Source of the DNA: Pseudomonadota bacterium
Lineage (GTDB): Bacteria; Pseudomonadota; Alphaproteobacteria; Acetobacterales; Acetobacteraceae
NCBI GenBank assembly: GCA_021845595.1
Contig: JAJZVV010000008.1
Span: 62,001 to 126,000, forward strand
Length of the DNA: 64,000 bases
Direction of reading: 5' to 3'
Below are positions 18,185 to 26,813 of this stretch, piece by piece (within the stretch, counting starts at the first letter, position 1; each line of letters begins with the position of its first letter). The notes under the pieces were generated by a model, which did no database searches, was not told the origin of the DNA, and was given only the letters and a program-made list of their open reading frames with translations. A program made the position numbers and the translations under genes.

Positions 18185-19003
18185 ATGAAACGCGCATTCC
18201 GGTGGGCGCGCGGCTGCGGGCGATCCAATCCACGATTTGTGCTTGGCGCGTCCGCGCCGCTGCGCCTGATGATTTTAGCCGCCGCGCTGGCGATCCTCGC
18301 CTACGTGGTTCCGGCGGCGGCCGGGCCGTATGTCCTGGCGACCGAGCTTGATCGCTTCGGTCCCCCGGCGAGCGGAAAAGTCTGGTTCACGACACCGACG
18401 CCGGCGACGTCCGGCAATTGCTGCCTGCGCGACGCAACGTTCGCCAATATCCCGGCGGCAACGCCGGATGTGACCTTCTCGACCTCGCTGATCAATTTCA
18501 GCAGCTACGGCTTCTACCAGAATACCGGAAATGCCACGCAGGACTTCACCATCGGCAGCTACCTCACCAGCCTCGGCGCGGTGAATCCGGCGACGATCGC
18601 CTATTCCGGGCTGACCAATACGAATCTCGGCGGGGTCGCGAGTTCCGGCACGCCGCTCATCTCCTGTGCGAACAATACGTGCACATGGCTGACCTTCATG
18701 GAAATCACGGGCCAGATATGGCTCGACAAGGGCGACGTGATCTCGATCGCCCATGACGACGGCGTCAGCCTGACGATCAATGGCCATCTTCTGCCCGGAT
18801 TCACTGCCATCAATGCGCCGGGCGTGGTGGAATCCTACATGTGGAATGGCTCGACGGGCGTGGCGACCCTCGATCTCGTCTATTCGGAGGGGCATTCGCC
18901 GCCGGCCTATCTCGAGTTCGCCGTGCCCGAACCGGCGAGCATGAGCCTGCTCGGCGCGGCGCTGCTCGGCCTCGGCATGATCCGGCGGCTGCGCCGTCAA
19001 TAG
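18185..19003 (+). CDS. PEP-CTERM sorting domain protein (secreted)
   Basis: A 272-residue exported protein. AAGGAG lies 7 bases before the ATG at 18185. A long signal sequence occupies residues ~25-47 (LRLMILAAALAILAYVVPAAA). The C-terminus carries the sorting signal: VPEPASMSLLGAALLGLGMI followed by a basic RRLRRQ tail. This tripartite PEP motif, helix and Arg cluster is cut by an exosortase (Xrt/EpsH) in exopolysaccharide-producing Gram-negatives. The central part is Thr/Ser/Asn-rich with several Cys and no domain I can name. Its function is unknown, presumably at the cell surface or in the matrix. Confidence 0.85.
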   Translation: MKRAFRWARGCGRSNPRFVLGASAPLRLMILAAALAILAYVVPAAAGPYVLATELDRFGPPASGKVWFTTPTPATSGNCCLRDATFANIPAATPDVTFSTSLINFSSYGFYQNTGNATQDFTIGSYLTSLGAVNPATIAYSGLTNTNLGGVASSGTPLISCANNTCTWLTFMEITGQIWLDKGDVISIAHDDGVSLTINGHLLPGFTAINAPGVVESYMWNGSTGVATLDLVYSEGHSPPAYLEFAVPEPASMSLLGAALLGLGMIRRLRRQ

Positions 19004-19016
19004 ACACGCGCTCAAG

Positions 19017-19051
19017 GCGGGGAGCGGCTGGGCAGTACTGCCGCTCCCCGC
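19017..19051 (+). terminator. Strong hairpin after the first PEP-CTERM gene
   Basis: A perfect 12-bp stem, GCGGGGAGCGGC (19017-19028) and GCCGCTCCCCGC (19040-19051), with an 11-nt loop starts 14 bp after the stop. No T-run follows, so termination strength is uncertain. Confidence 0.5.
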
Positions 19052-19142
19052 TCGGATCGTGAGACCTGCAATCAGAGACAAACGCGGGGCCGCGATATGC
19101 CGCCGCGCCGTCGGGGTCTTCCTTGCATTCTAGAACAATGCA

Positions 19143-19220
19143 ACCCGAGATTGCTCGACACGACGCCACCCGATGAAGAGAATAATTCTTCCTGGGACGG
19201 TTGGGGCGGCAATCTCGGGT
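19143..19220. promoter_or_regulatory. Spaced 11-bp inverted repeat upstream of the Gly-rich PEP-CTERM gene
   Basis: ACCCGAGATTG (19143-19153) is exactly reverse-complementary to CAATCTCGGGT (19210-19220), 56 bp apart, ending 40 bp before the ATG at 19261. It could be a looped leader structure or a pair of operator half-sites. No regulator can be named. Confidence 0.35.
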
Positions 19221-19260
19221 GGGGCAGGTTGCCACGGGAGCTCAGGCGGGGGGAAGGCAC

Positions 19261-20244
19261 ATGCGTAGTAGCGTGATGGCGATGCTTGGGGGAGCGGCCC
19301 TGGCGATGGCGGCTTCGGGCACGCCGGCGGTCGCCGGGGTGGTATTCGACCAGACGACGGCCGGGACATACAGCTTCACGGCAGCGACGGGCGGCACCTA
19401 CGGGTTCGACCTTTTCGGCGCCCAGGGCGGCAGCACGACGGCCGCGTCACCGCAAGGCATCGGCGGCGCCGGGGCGAAAGTGGACGCCCAGTTCAACCTG
19501 CTGACGGGGGAGACCGTCTCCATCATCGTCGGCGGCGTCGGCGGGAGTGGTCCCTACGAAGGCGGCGGAGGCGGTGGGAGTTTTGTTTTCCTGCCCGGCG
19601 CGACGACGACGCTGCTGGCCGCGGCGGCCGGCGGCGGCGGCGCGGGTATGATCTCCAATAGCGTGACTTTCCAGGATATCGGGCAGGCCGGTGGGCCCGG
19701 AAATGCCGGGACCGCAGGGGGCGCAGGCGGCGCGGGTGACAATGGCAACCCGGGCGGGGCCGGCGGAACCGCGGGCAGTGGCGGGCAAGGTGCTCACAGC
19801 GGCGGCGGCGGCGGTTGGCTCTCGGCGGGCGGAAACGGCGCTGGTACGACCACCGGCGGCGCCGCGGCGGGCGGCGCCGGAGGCACCGGGACCACCGCAG
19901 GGGGCGCAGGCGGCGGCGGTGCCAGTCCGGGATATTCCGGCGGCGGCGGCGGCGGCTATTCCGGCGGCGGTGGCGCCGGGTATGGCGGCATCTTCGATAG
20001 CAATAACAACCTGGTATCCGCCGGCGGTGGCGGCGGCGGTGGCGGCGGTTCCTACCTGGACCTCGCCTTGGCCCTGGCCAACGGGCAGAGCCTGGTGACC
20101 GGCGGCAACACCAATCCCTACGGCGAGGTGACGATTACCCTGCTCTCCAGCCCGCAGGCGGCGCCGGAGCCGGCGACGCTGGCACTGCTGGGCAGCGGCC
20201 TCGCCGGGCTGCTGCTGGTACGTCGGCGGCGCCTCCAACACTGA
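19261..20244 (+). CDS. Glycine-rich PEP-CTERM protein
   Basis: A 327-residue secreted protein. The ATG at 19261 follows a GGGGGGAAG ribosome-binding site, and the signal peptide ends near AVAG at residue ~25. The body is an extremely Gly/Ala-rich repeat region (residues ~75-260: AGGAGG, GGGGGGYSGG and similar) resembling Gly-rich surface or matrix proteins. It starts with VFDQTTAGTYSFTAATGGTY, similar to the beta-rich start of other PEP-CTERM proteins. The tail APEPATLALLGSGLAGLLLV plus RRRRLQH is a canonical exosortase signal. Confidence 0.82.
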   Translation: MRSSVMAMLGGAALAMAASGTPAVAGVVFDQTTAGTYSFTAATGGTYGFDLFGAQGGSTTAASPQGIGGAGAKVDAQFNLLTGETVSIIVGGVGGSGPYEGGGGGGSFVFLPGATTTLLAAAAGGGGAGMISNSVTFQDIGQAGGPGNAGTAGGAGGAGDNGNPGGAGGTAGSGGQGAHSGGGGGWLSAGGNGAGTTTGGAAAGGAGGTGTTAGGAGGGGASPGYSGGGGGGYSGGGGAGYGGIFDSNNNLVSAGGGGGGGGGSYLDLALALANGQSLVTGGNTNPYGEVTITLLSSPQAAPEPATLALLGSGLAGLLLVRRRRLQH

Positions 20245-20271
20245 CAGCGTCAGGGTCGGAGCAGCGTGCCA

Positions 20272-20308
20272 CCGATCTGCCCGAGCCCGAACGGCTCGAT
20301 CAGATCGG
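20272..20308. repeat. Degenerate member of a dispersed palindromic repeat family
   Basis: CCGATCTGCCCGAGCC (20272-20287) and GGCTCGATCAGATCGG (20293-20308) form a 16-bp stem with two mismatches and a 5-nt loop. The right arm is identical to the arm of the longer palindrome at 53483-53547. It may also act as the transcript end of the gene at 19261. Confidence 0.5.
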
Positions 20309-20435
20309 GGCTGGCTCTACCGCCCTCCGGCGCGAAGCCTCCCCGCGCGACCCCGCGCGCGATATCCGTGCCAGCACCGCGCCTTGACCGCGCGCCGGCG
20401 CCGGTCTGGAGTGGCGGAAAGAGGAGGAAACCGCC

Positions 20436-21890
20436 ATGACCGATCTCGCCTTCGCCTCCGCCAAGCGTCTCGCGGCCATGGTGCGCCGGCGCCAGATCGG
20501 CTGCCTCGAACTGCTCGACGCCGCGCTCGACCGCGTTGCGCGGCTGGATGGAGCGGTGAACGCCGTCGTCGTCGGCGATTTCGACCGGGCCCGTAAGCGC
20601 GCCAAGGCCATGGACCGCAAGGGCGCGATGGAGAAGGCCGGGCCGGCGCCGCTCTACGGCGTGCCGATGACGGTGAAGGAGAGTTTCGACATCGCCGGCC
20701 TGCCGACCACCTGGGGCGTGGAGGCGGCGCGCGGCAATGTCCCGGCCACCGACGCGCTCGCGGTGCAGCGGCTGAACGCCGCCGGGGCGGTGATTTTCGG
20801 CAAGACCAACGTGCCGGTGCTGCTGGCCGAGTGGCAGAGCGTGAACCCGGTCTATGGCCGCACCAACAATCCCTGGAACCCGGACCATACGCCGGGCGGT
20901 TCCTCGGGCGGCTCGGCGGCGGCGCTGGCCGCGGGGTTCTCGGCGCTGGAGCTGGGTTCGGACATCGGCGGCTCGGTGCGTCAGCCGGCGCATGCCTGCG
21001 GCGTGTTCGGCCACAAGCCGAGCTGGGGTCTGTGCTCGCCGCTCGGCCACTCGCTCGCCGGGTCGGTGGCGACGACGGACATTTCGGTCATCGGCCCCCT
21101 CGCCCGCTCGGCCGACGATCTCGCCATCGCGTTCGATTTGATCGCCGGGCCGGACCCGGTGGAGACCGATTTCCGCCCGACATTGCCGAAGCCGCGCACC
21201 AGCGATCTGGCCGAGCTGCGCGTCGCCGTGTGGGGGGAGGACAAGGCGACGCTGACGGACCCGGAGATCGCCGCCGCGCTCACCGCGCTCGGCGGCTTCC
21301 TCAAGAAGCAGGGCGCGAAGGTGAGCCACAGCGCGCGCCCCGCCTTCGATGCCAGGGACGGGTTCCGGCTCTATCTCCGCCTGCTGGCCGCGGCCCTCGG
21401 GGCACGGTTCGGCGAGCCGGCGCTGGCCGAGGCCCGCGCCCGCGCCGCCGCCCGCGCCGCCGATGACGAGAGCGCCGACGCGATCATGGATCGCGCCATG
21501 GAGCCGCTGCATCGGGACTGGCTGGCCGACAACGAGCAGCGCATGCGCATCCGCCGGGCCTGGGGCGCGTTCTTCCACGAGTGGGACGTGCTGCTCTGCC
21601 CGGTGATCGGCATGCCCGCCCTGCCCCATATCGAGGATCGCCCGGCCTGGGCGCGGCGCATCACCGTCGCCGGCCACGAGACCGGGTACAATGACATGCT
21701 GTTCTGGCCCGGCATCACCTGCGGCTTCCACCTGCCGGCGAGCGTGGCGCCGCTCGGGCTGACCAAGGCCGGGTTGCCGATCGGGGTTCAGATCGTCGGC
21801 CCGTTCTACGGTGACCGCACGACGCTCGCGGTGGCGCGGCTGCTGGAGCGGCACTGGCGCGGGTTCGAGCCGCCGCCCGCCTTCATCTGA
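20436..21890 (+). CDS. Amidase (amidase signature family)
   Basis: A 484-residue amidase-signature hydrolase. The Ser-cisSer-Lys triad is complete: Lys81 in TVKESFDIAG, Ser156 in TPGGSSGGSAAAL and the nucleophile Ser180 in SDIGGSVRQPA. These enzymes cleave small amides or act as GatA in tRNA amidation; here no gatB/gatC neighbours exist, so it is a stand-alone amidase of unknown substrate. GGAGGAAA lies upstream of the ATG at 20436. It ends 18 bp from the convergent Gly-rich lipoprotein gene. Confidence 0.87.
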   Translation: MTDLAFASAKRLAAMVRRRQIGCLELLDAALDRVARLDGAVNAVVVGDFDRARKRAKAMDRKGAMEKAGPAPLYGVPMTVKESFDIAGLPTTWGVEAARGNVPATDALAVQRLNAAGAVIFGKTNVPVLLAEWQSVNPVYGRTNNPWNPDHTPGGSSGGSAAALAAGFSALELGSDIGGSVRQPAHACGVFGHKPSWGLCSPLGHSLAGSVATTDISVIGPLARSADDLAIAFDLIAGPDPVETDFRPTLPKPRTSDLAELRVAVWGEDKATLTDPEIAAALTALGGFLKKQGAKVSHSARPAFDARDGFRLYLRLLAAALGARFGEPALAEARARAAARAADDESADAIMDRAMEPLHRDWLADNEQRMRIRRAWGAFFHEWDVLLCPVIGMPALPHIEDRPAWARRITVAGHETGYNDMLFWPGITCGFHLPASVAPLGLTKAGLPIGVQIVGPFYGDRTTLAVARLLERHWRGFEPPPAFI

Positions 21891-21908
21891 GCCGGCAGGC
21901 GGCCGGGC

Positions 21909-22346
21909 TCAGCGATGGCCGCCGCCGCCGCCGTGGCCACCACCGAAGCCGCCGCCATGGCCGGCAAATCCATGGCCCGCAAAGCCGTGGCCGCCGGCAA
22001 AGCCGCCATGCCCGGCGAAGCCGTGGCCCCAGCCGCCGCGGGCCCCGCCCCAGCCGCCATGGCCGCCATGATCCCAGCCATGGCCCCAGCCGCCGCGGTC
22101 GCCACCCCAGCCGCCGCCCCAATCCCCACCCCAGCCGCCGCCCCAACCGCCCCAGCCGAGGCCGCCCCAGCCCAGGTCGCCCCAGCCCGGCGCATAGCCA
22201 TAGCCCGGACCGGCATAGTCCGAGCCGACATAGCCGTAGCCGCCATCACATGCCGCCAGAAGCAGCCCGGCGAGAAGCAGCGCCGCCGGCCCGCGGCTGG
22301 GCCGTTCGCTGCCGGCGCGCGCGCGCGCTGCGAAGCGCCCGCTCAC
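21909..22346 (-). CDS. Glycine/histidine/tryptophan-rich lipoprotein
   Basis: A 145-residue predicted lipoprotein. Residues ~20-33 (AALLLAGLLLAAC) give a lipobox with the lipidated Cys at about 33. The mature part is almost entirely low-complexity: Gly-Tyr at first, then GWGG repeats, then GHGGFAGGH repeats with about 15 His. It resembles the unrelated-locus protein at 39104 in design. Function is unknown; His-rich tracts may bind metal, which is speculation. The start overlaps the stop of the upstream gene (ATGA), so both form a two-gene operon. Confidence 0.7.
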   Translation of the reverse strand: MSGRFAARARAGSERPSRGPAALLLAGLLLAACDGGYGYVGSDYAGPGYGYAPGWGDLGWGGLGWGGWGGGWGGDWGGGWGGDRGGWGHGWDHGGHGGWGGARGGWGHGFAGHGGFAGGHGFAGHGFAGHGGGFGGGHGGGGGHR

Positions 22347-22831
22347 TTGCGGTCGTAGACGTCGACGTAGGTCTGGGCCTTCCCGTCGGTGCCGGTGAGC
22401 GTGCCGTTGCAGGTCATCCGGTGCTGATCCGGCGACAGGGCGCAGTTCAGCGCATCGGTCTCGCCCGTAGGACCCTTGAACGTGCCCTGGAGGCTCGACG
22501 CGGTCAGCCGGAAGGAGGCAACGGTATCGCCATTGATCGGGTACGGCTCGCCATTGGCCGGCGTGTCGAACGATTCCACCGACGGCCGCCCCTGCGCGTT
22601 GGTGATCGTCACCGACCAGCGGATATGGGCGCTGTCGACGCGGTGGAACTCCAGCATCATGTCCGGCGGCGCAACCTCGCCGGCCGGAAGTTTCGATGCC
22701 TCCCGGTTGAAGTGCCAGCGCCCGATGAACGGATTGCTCTCGGCCCGTGCGGCGCCCATCAGCGCCACCACCGTCCCGAGGGCGACGCCGAGCCCCGCGC
22801 CGCGCCGTCTGCCTCGCTTACTCCCTCGCAC
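22343..22831 (-). CDS. Small exported protein of unknown function
   Basis: A 162-residue protein with an Arg-rich N-terminus and signal peptide (GAGLGVALGTVVALMGAARA, cleavage near residue 30). The mature part begins SNPFIGRWHFNREASKLP and is predominantly beta, with a lipocalin-like GRW motif and one likely disulfide (ALNC and MTCNG). This pattern is seen in uncharacterised exported proteins of alphaproteobacteria. It is translationally coupled to the Gly-rich lipoprotein downstream, so a joint envelope role is likely, but nothing more can be said. Confidence 0.65.
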   Translation of the reverse strand: MRGSKRGRRRGAGLGVALGTVVALMGAARAESNPFIGRWHFNREASKLPAGEVAPPDMMLEFHRVDSAHIRWSVTITNAQGRPSVESFDTPANGEPYPINGDTVASFRLTASSLQGTFKGPTGETDALNCALSPDQHRMTCNGTLTGTDGKAQTYVDVYDRK

Positions 22832-22907
22832 CTGCTCGCTCCCTTCGATGCTACCGGCGACGCAGCCTGCACCCGCGCCCCGCGCCAGGGCAAGCCGGGA
22901 TCCGGGA

Positions 22908-23318
22908 TCACGCCGGGACGATCACCATCCAGCCGACGCCGAAACGGTCCGTGACCATGCCGAAGCTGGGCGAGAAGAAGGTCTTGCCGAGCGGCATCTG
23001 CACGCTGCCGCCGTCGGCCAGGGCCGCGAACATCTGCTCCGCCCCGGCCACGTCGGGGGCATCGACGGAGAGGGCGAAGCCCTGGAAGGCGGGCTTGCCC
23101 AGGCAACGCCCGTCGGAGGCCATCAGCATCGCCGTGCCGATGCGCAGGCTGGCATGCATGACCTTGTCCTCCGCCCCCGGCGGCACCGCGCCCGCCGGCG
23201 CAGGGCTCTCGCGGAAGCGCATCAGCATCGTCACCTCGGCGCCGAGCGCCTGACGGTAGAAGGCGATGGCCTCCTCGCAGCGCCCGTCGAAGAAGAGATA
23301 GGGCTGGATTGTCATCAT
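22908..23318 (-). CDS. VOC superfamily protein (PhnB-like glyoxalase fold)
   Basis: A 136-residue single-domain protein of the vicinal-oxygen-chelate fold, PhnB-like subgroup: QPYLFFDGRCEEAIAFYRQALGAEV at the N-terminus, then the betaalphabetabetabeta repeat ending FFSPSFGMVTDRFGVGWMV. The start ATG (ending 23318) follows a GGGGGAAC ribosome-binding site. The strong FDGRCEEAI and DRFGVxW signatures are diagnostic of the group, but members have no assigned reaction and metal ligands cannot be fixed here. Confidence 0.82.
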   Translation of the reverse strand: MMTIQPYLFFDGRCEEAIAFYRQALGAEVTMLMRFRESPAPAGAVPPGAEDKVMHASLRIGTAMLMASDGRCLGKPAFQGFALSVDAPDVAGAEQMFAALADGGSVQMPLGKTFFSPSFGMVTDRFGVGWMVIVPA

Positions 23319-23523
23319 CGTGTTCCCCCGGCTTGGCTGGCTCGCCGATGAAGCGGCCGGCGGCCTGCCCGGACCCGCTTCGCCGATTTCATATACCCCA
23401 CTTCCCGCGGATGACGGGCCCCGGCTTGTCTCGCACGCCGCCGCACCCCAACCCGGCGGAGAATTCGCGCGGAATGGACCATCCCGGCCGAGCATCGGCG
23501 GTTGCCTGCGATCGGGCGCCGCC

Positions 23524-24198
23524 CTACCGCCGCATCAGGGTAAGGCGGCAGCGCAGGGCCTCGCTGATGTGGCGCCTCGCTTCCGCCTCGGCGCGGTCCG
23601 CATCCCGCGCGGCGATGGCGGCCAGCACCGCGGCGTGCTCCTGCGCCGCGGTGCTGCCGCGCCCCGGCAGGCTGAAGGTGGTGGCGCCGAGGACGGCGAT
23701 CGCGTCCTGCAATTGCTCCAGCGCCTCGCCCAGGAACCGGTTGCGCGCGGCGCGGGTGACGGCGGCGTGGAATTCGCGGTTGAGGCGCGCTTGCTCCGGC
23801 GGTCCGGTGGCCGTGGCAAAGGCGCGCGAGATTTCCTCCAGCACGCCGATCTCGGGCGCGGAGATGTGCTGGGCGGCCAGCCGCGCCGCCGCGCCTTCGA
23901 GTATTTCGCGCATGGCATAGAGTTCCAGCGTCTCGCCGACATCGAGGCTGCGCACGATCAGCCCGCGCGCGCCCGCCGGAACCACGAGGTCCTTCGCCAG
24001 CAGCCGCCCGAACGCCTCGCGCACCGGCGTCCGGCTCACCTTCAGCAGGCGCGCGACCTCCTCCTCGCGCAGCCGGTCGCCGGGCCGATAGCGGCCCGAG
24101 CGCAGCGCGCCGCTCAGGAAGCGGAATACGGCCTCGCCGAGCGGCAGGCCGGGAAATTCCGCTTCCAGGTCCGCAACCGGCGGCGGGGTGTCGGCCAT
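23524..24198 (-). CDS. GntR-family transcriptional regulator (FadR/FCD subfamily)
   Basis: A 224-residue repressor. The winged helix-turn-helix occupies residues ~20-85 (LRSGRYRPGDRLREEEVARLLKVSRTPVREAF), followed by an all-helical FCD ligand domain with the metal/ligand residues in LNREFHAAVTRAARN. It is divergent from tcuA, with 102 bp between. A perfect palindrome AATTGTATACAATT at 24257-24270 overlaps the tcuA promoter and is the probable operator. It therefore likely controls tcuAB in response to a tricarboxylate. Salmonella uses a LysR protein (TcuR) for this job, so the regulator type is different here. Confidence 0.85.
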   Translation of the reverse strand: MADTPPPVADLEAEFPGLPLGEAVFRFLSGALRSGRYRPGDRLREEEVARLLKVSRTPVREAFGRLLAKDLVVPAGARGLIVRSLDVGETLELYAMREILEGAAARLAAQHISAPEIGVLEEISRAFATATGPPEQARLNREFHAAVTRAARNRFLGEALEQLQDAIAVLGATTFSLPGRGSTAAQEHAAVLAAIAARDADRAEAEARRHISEALRCRLTLMRR

Positions 24199-24242
24199 CG
24201 CGCGCTACCCTCCGGCGGGAAACGGAGCACAGGGCCCGGCGC

Positions 24243-24270
24243 TTGACAAGGGACACAATTGTATACAATT
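24243..24270 (+). promoter_or_regulatory. Promoter and palindromic GntR operator for tcuAB
   Basis: A consensus -35 hexamer TTGACA (24243-24248) is followed by the perfect 14-bp palindrome AATTGTATACAATT (24257-24270), which would cover the -10 region. The TTGTATACAA core is of the form bound by FadR/FCD-type GntR proteins, one of which is encoded 58 bp away on the other strand. Confidence 0.65.
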
Positions 24271-24300
24271 TTCCCGCCGTCGGCAGATCACGAGGATGCG

Positions 24301-25698
24301 ATGGAAGATTTGGCGCAGCGCTACGACGTTCTCGTCGTGGGCGGCGGCAACGCCGCCTTGTGCGCAGCGATTTCCGCCCGCCGCGCCGGCGCCTCCGTGC
24401 TCGTCGTCGAGGCGGCGCCGAAATTCTATCGCGGCGGCAACACGCGCCACACCCGCAACATGCGCTGCGCCCACGACACGGCCACCGGCTTCCTCACCGG
24501 CCCCTATACCGAGGCGGAGTTCTGGGACGACCTGCTCCGCGTCACCGAGGGCGAAACGGACGAGAGCCTGGCCCGGTTCATGATCCGCGAGTCGAGCGCG
24601 CTGCTGGGCTGGATCGCCGCGCAGGGGGTGCGCTTCCAGCCCTCGCTCGGCGGCACGCTCAGCCTCGGGCGCACCAATTCCTTCTTCCTCGGCGGCGGCC
24701 GCGCCATGCTGAACGCCCTCTACCGCACCGCCGCGGCGCTCGGCGTCGCGGTGGTCTACGACGCCGAGGTGATCGACCTCGCCATCACCGCTGGCCGGTT
24801 CGAGGCCGCGACCATCCGCCAGCCGACCGGGCTGCGCCAGGTGGGCGCGGGGAGCCTGATCGCCGCCGCCGGCGGGTTCGAGGCCAATCTCGATTGGCTG
24901 CGCCAATCCTGGGGTCCGGCGGCGGACAATTTCCTCATCCGCGGCTCGCCCTATAATCGCGGCACGGTGCTGCGCCTGCTGCTCGAGCGCGGCGCCGAAC
25001 CGGTCGGCGATGCGCGGCAGTGCCATGCCGTCGCGATCGACGCACGGGCGCCGAAATTCGATGGCGGCATCATCACCCGTCTCGACTGCGTGGTGTTCGG
25101 TATCGTCGTCAACGCGCGCGCCGAGCGCTTCTATGACGAGGGCGAGGAGATCTGGCCGAAGCGCTACGCGATCTGGGGCCGGCTCGTCGCCGCGCAGCCC
25201 GATCAGATCGCCTACATCGTCTTCGACGCCGCCGCCGCGAGCCTGTTCATGCCGTCGCTGTTCCCGCCGGTCGAGGCCGGCAGCATCGCCGAGCTGGCGG
25301 CGAAACTCGGGCTCGACACCGCGGCGCTGGAGCACACGGTCGAGCGTTTCAACGCAGCGGTACGGCCCGGGCGCTTCGACCCCACCGCGCTCGACGATTG
25401 CCGAACGGAGGGGCTGACCCCGGCCAAGAGCCACTGGGCGCGACGCATCGAAACGGCGCCCTTCTATGCCTATCCGGTGCGGCCCGGCATCACCTTCACC
25501 TATCTCGGCACGCGCGTGGACAGCTCGGCGCGCATCCTGATGACGAACGGCGGGCCCGCGGCGAACATCTACGCCGCCGGCGAGATCATGGCCGGCAACG
25601 TGCTCGGGCGCGGCTACGCCGCCGGCATCGGCATGACCATCGGCGGCGTCTTCGGCCGCATCGCCGGACGGGAGGCGGCACAGCATGTCCGCGACTGA
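24301..25698 (+). CDS. tcuA: FAD-dependent tricarballylate dehydrogenase TcuA-like
   Basis: A 465-residue flavoprotein of the fumarate reductase/succinate dehydrogenase flavoprotein group. The Rossmann motif DVLVVGGGNAALCAAISARR begins at residue ~9, GGNTRHTRNMRC is the TcuA/CobZ-type FAD site, and PGITFTYLGTRVDSSARI through GRGYAAGIGMTIG the C-terminal FAD contacts. In Salmonella, TcuA oxidises tricarballylate to cis-aconitate. tcuB overlaps by 14 bp. The start was set at ATG 24301. No tcuC-type transporter is adjacent, so the natural substrate could be a related tricarboxylate. Confidence 0.83.
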   Translation: MEDLAQRYDVLVVGGGNAALCAAISARRAGASVLVVEAAPKFYRGGNTRHTRNMRCAHDTATGFLTGPYTEAEFWDDLLRVTEGETDESLARFMIRESSALLGWIAAQGVRFQPSLGGTLSLGRTNSFFLGGGRAMLNALYRTAAALGVAVVYDAEVIDLAITAGRFEAATIRQPTGLRQVGAGSLIAAAGGFEANLDWLRQSWGPAADNFLIRGSPYNRGTVLRLLLERGAEPVGDARQCHAVAIDARAPKFDGGIITRLDCVVFGIVVNARAERFYDEGEEIWPKRYAIWGRLVAAQPDQIAYIVFDAAAASLFMPSLFPPVEAGSIAELAAKLGLDTAALEHTVERFNAAVRPGRFDPTALDDCRTEGLTPAKSHWARRIETAPFYAYPVRPGITFTYLGTRVDSSARILMTNGGPAANIYAAGEIMAGNVLGRGYAAGIGMTIGGVFGRIAGREAAQHVRD

Positions 25699-26803
25699 AA
25701 CCGGCGACGCGCTCGCCGAAGCACGGCGGCTGATGACGATCTGCAACGCCTGCCGCTATTGCGAGGGGCTGTGCGCGGTGTTCCCGGCGATGGAGATGCG
25801 CCGCGTCTTCACCGACGCCGACCTGACCTATCTCGCCGATCTCTGCCATGGTTGCGGCGCCTGCCACGATGATTGCCAATTCGCCCCGCCGCACGAATTC
25901 GCCGTCACCGTGCCGCTGACGATGGCGCGCGTGCGGCGCGACGCCTACCAGGCCCGCGCCTGGCCGCGCGGGCTCGGCGCGCTGTTCGCCCGCAACGGCC
26001 TGGCGGTCAGCGCGATCGCGGCGGCGAGCGTCGCCGCCTTCCTGCTCGGCTTCGCGCTCGCCCATGATCGCGCAACGCTGCTCGCCACGCGCACCGGCCC
26101 CGGCGCGTTCTACGCGCTGATGCCGCACGGTGCGCTGGCGCTGCTGTTTTCCGCGGCGCTGGTCTACGCCATCGTTGCCATCGCGCTCGGCGTGCGCGCT
26201 TCCTGGCACGGCGGCGCGATCGCGCCGGCGACGCTGTGGCAGGCGGTGAAGGATGCCGCGACCCTGCGCTATCTCGATGGCGGCCAGCCCGACGCGGACG
26301 GATGGGGCTGCGCCGAGGACGACGCGGGGCGGCCGGACCGAAGGCGGCTCTGGCATCACGCCACCGCCTACGGGTTCCTGCTCTGCTTCGCGGCAACCTC
26401 GGTCGGCACGCTCTATCATTTCGGGCTCGGCCGCGAGGCACCCTATCCCTGGTACGACGCGCCCGTGCTGCTCGGCACGCTCGGCGGCATCGGGCTGGTG
26501 ATCGGCCCGCTCGGCCTGCTCGCCGAGCGCCGCCGGCGCGACCCGGCGCGGCGCGACCCGGCCAGCCAGGGCATGGAACGCGCCTTCATCGTCATGCTGC
26601 TGGCGACCGCGCTGACCGGCCTCGCCCTGCTGGCGCTGCGCGCGACGCCGGCGATGGCGCCGCTGCTGGCGCTGCATCTCGGCGTCGTATTCGCCCTGTT
26701 CGTCACCATGCCCTACGGCAAATTCGTCCACGGCGCCTACCGCTTCGCCGCCCTGGCACGCTATGCCGCCGAGCAGCGCGCGGCCGGAACGCGGATCGAG
26801 TGA
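25685..26803 (+). CDS. tcuB: Tricarballylate utilisation protein TcuB (Fe-S/membrane electron carrier, CitB-like)
   Basis: A 372-residue inner-membrane protein that re-oxidises FADH2 of TcuA and passes electrons to quinone. Two ferredoxin-type clusters are present: Cys20, 23, 26, 30 (CNACRYCEGLC) and Cys54, 57, 60, 64 (CHGCGACHDDC). About six membrane helices follow, with His residues (WHHATAYGFLLCF, LYHFGLG) suited to heme b ligation. It overlaps tcuA by 14 bp, the usual tcuAB arrangement. Its 3' end is 10 bp from the convergent padR-like gene. Confidence 0.85.
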   Translation: MSATETGDALAEARRLMTICNACRYCEGLCAVFPAMEMRRVFTDADLTYLADLCHGCGACHDDCQFAPPHEFAVTVPLTMARVRRDAYQARAWPRGLGALFARNGLAVSAIAAASVAAFLLGFALAHDRATLLATRTGPGAFYALMPHGALALLFSAALVYAIVAIALGVRASWHGGAIAPATLWQAVKDAATLRYLDGGQPDADGWGCAEDDAGRPDRRRLWHHATAYGFLLCFAATSVGTLYHFGLGREAPYPWYDAPVLLGTLGGIGLVIGPLGLLAERRRRDPARRDPASQGMERAFIVMLLATALTGLALLALRATPAMAPLLALHLGVVFALFVTMPYGKFVHGAYRFAALARYAAEQRAAGTRIE

Positions 26804-26813
26804 GCGGCACCGC

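Noticed and set aside
19555..20050. Gly-codon-rich tract considered as a DNA tandem repeat array
   Set aside because: It is an irregular GGN-codon run inside a PEP-CTERM gene, without a fixed DNA unit.
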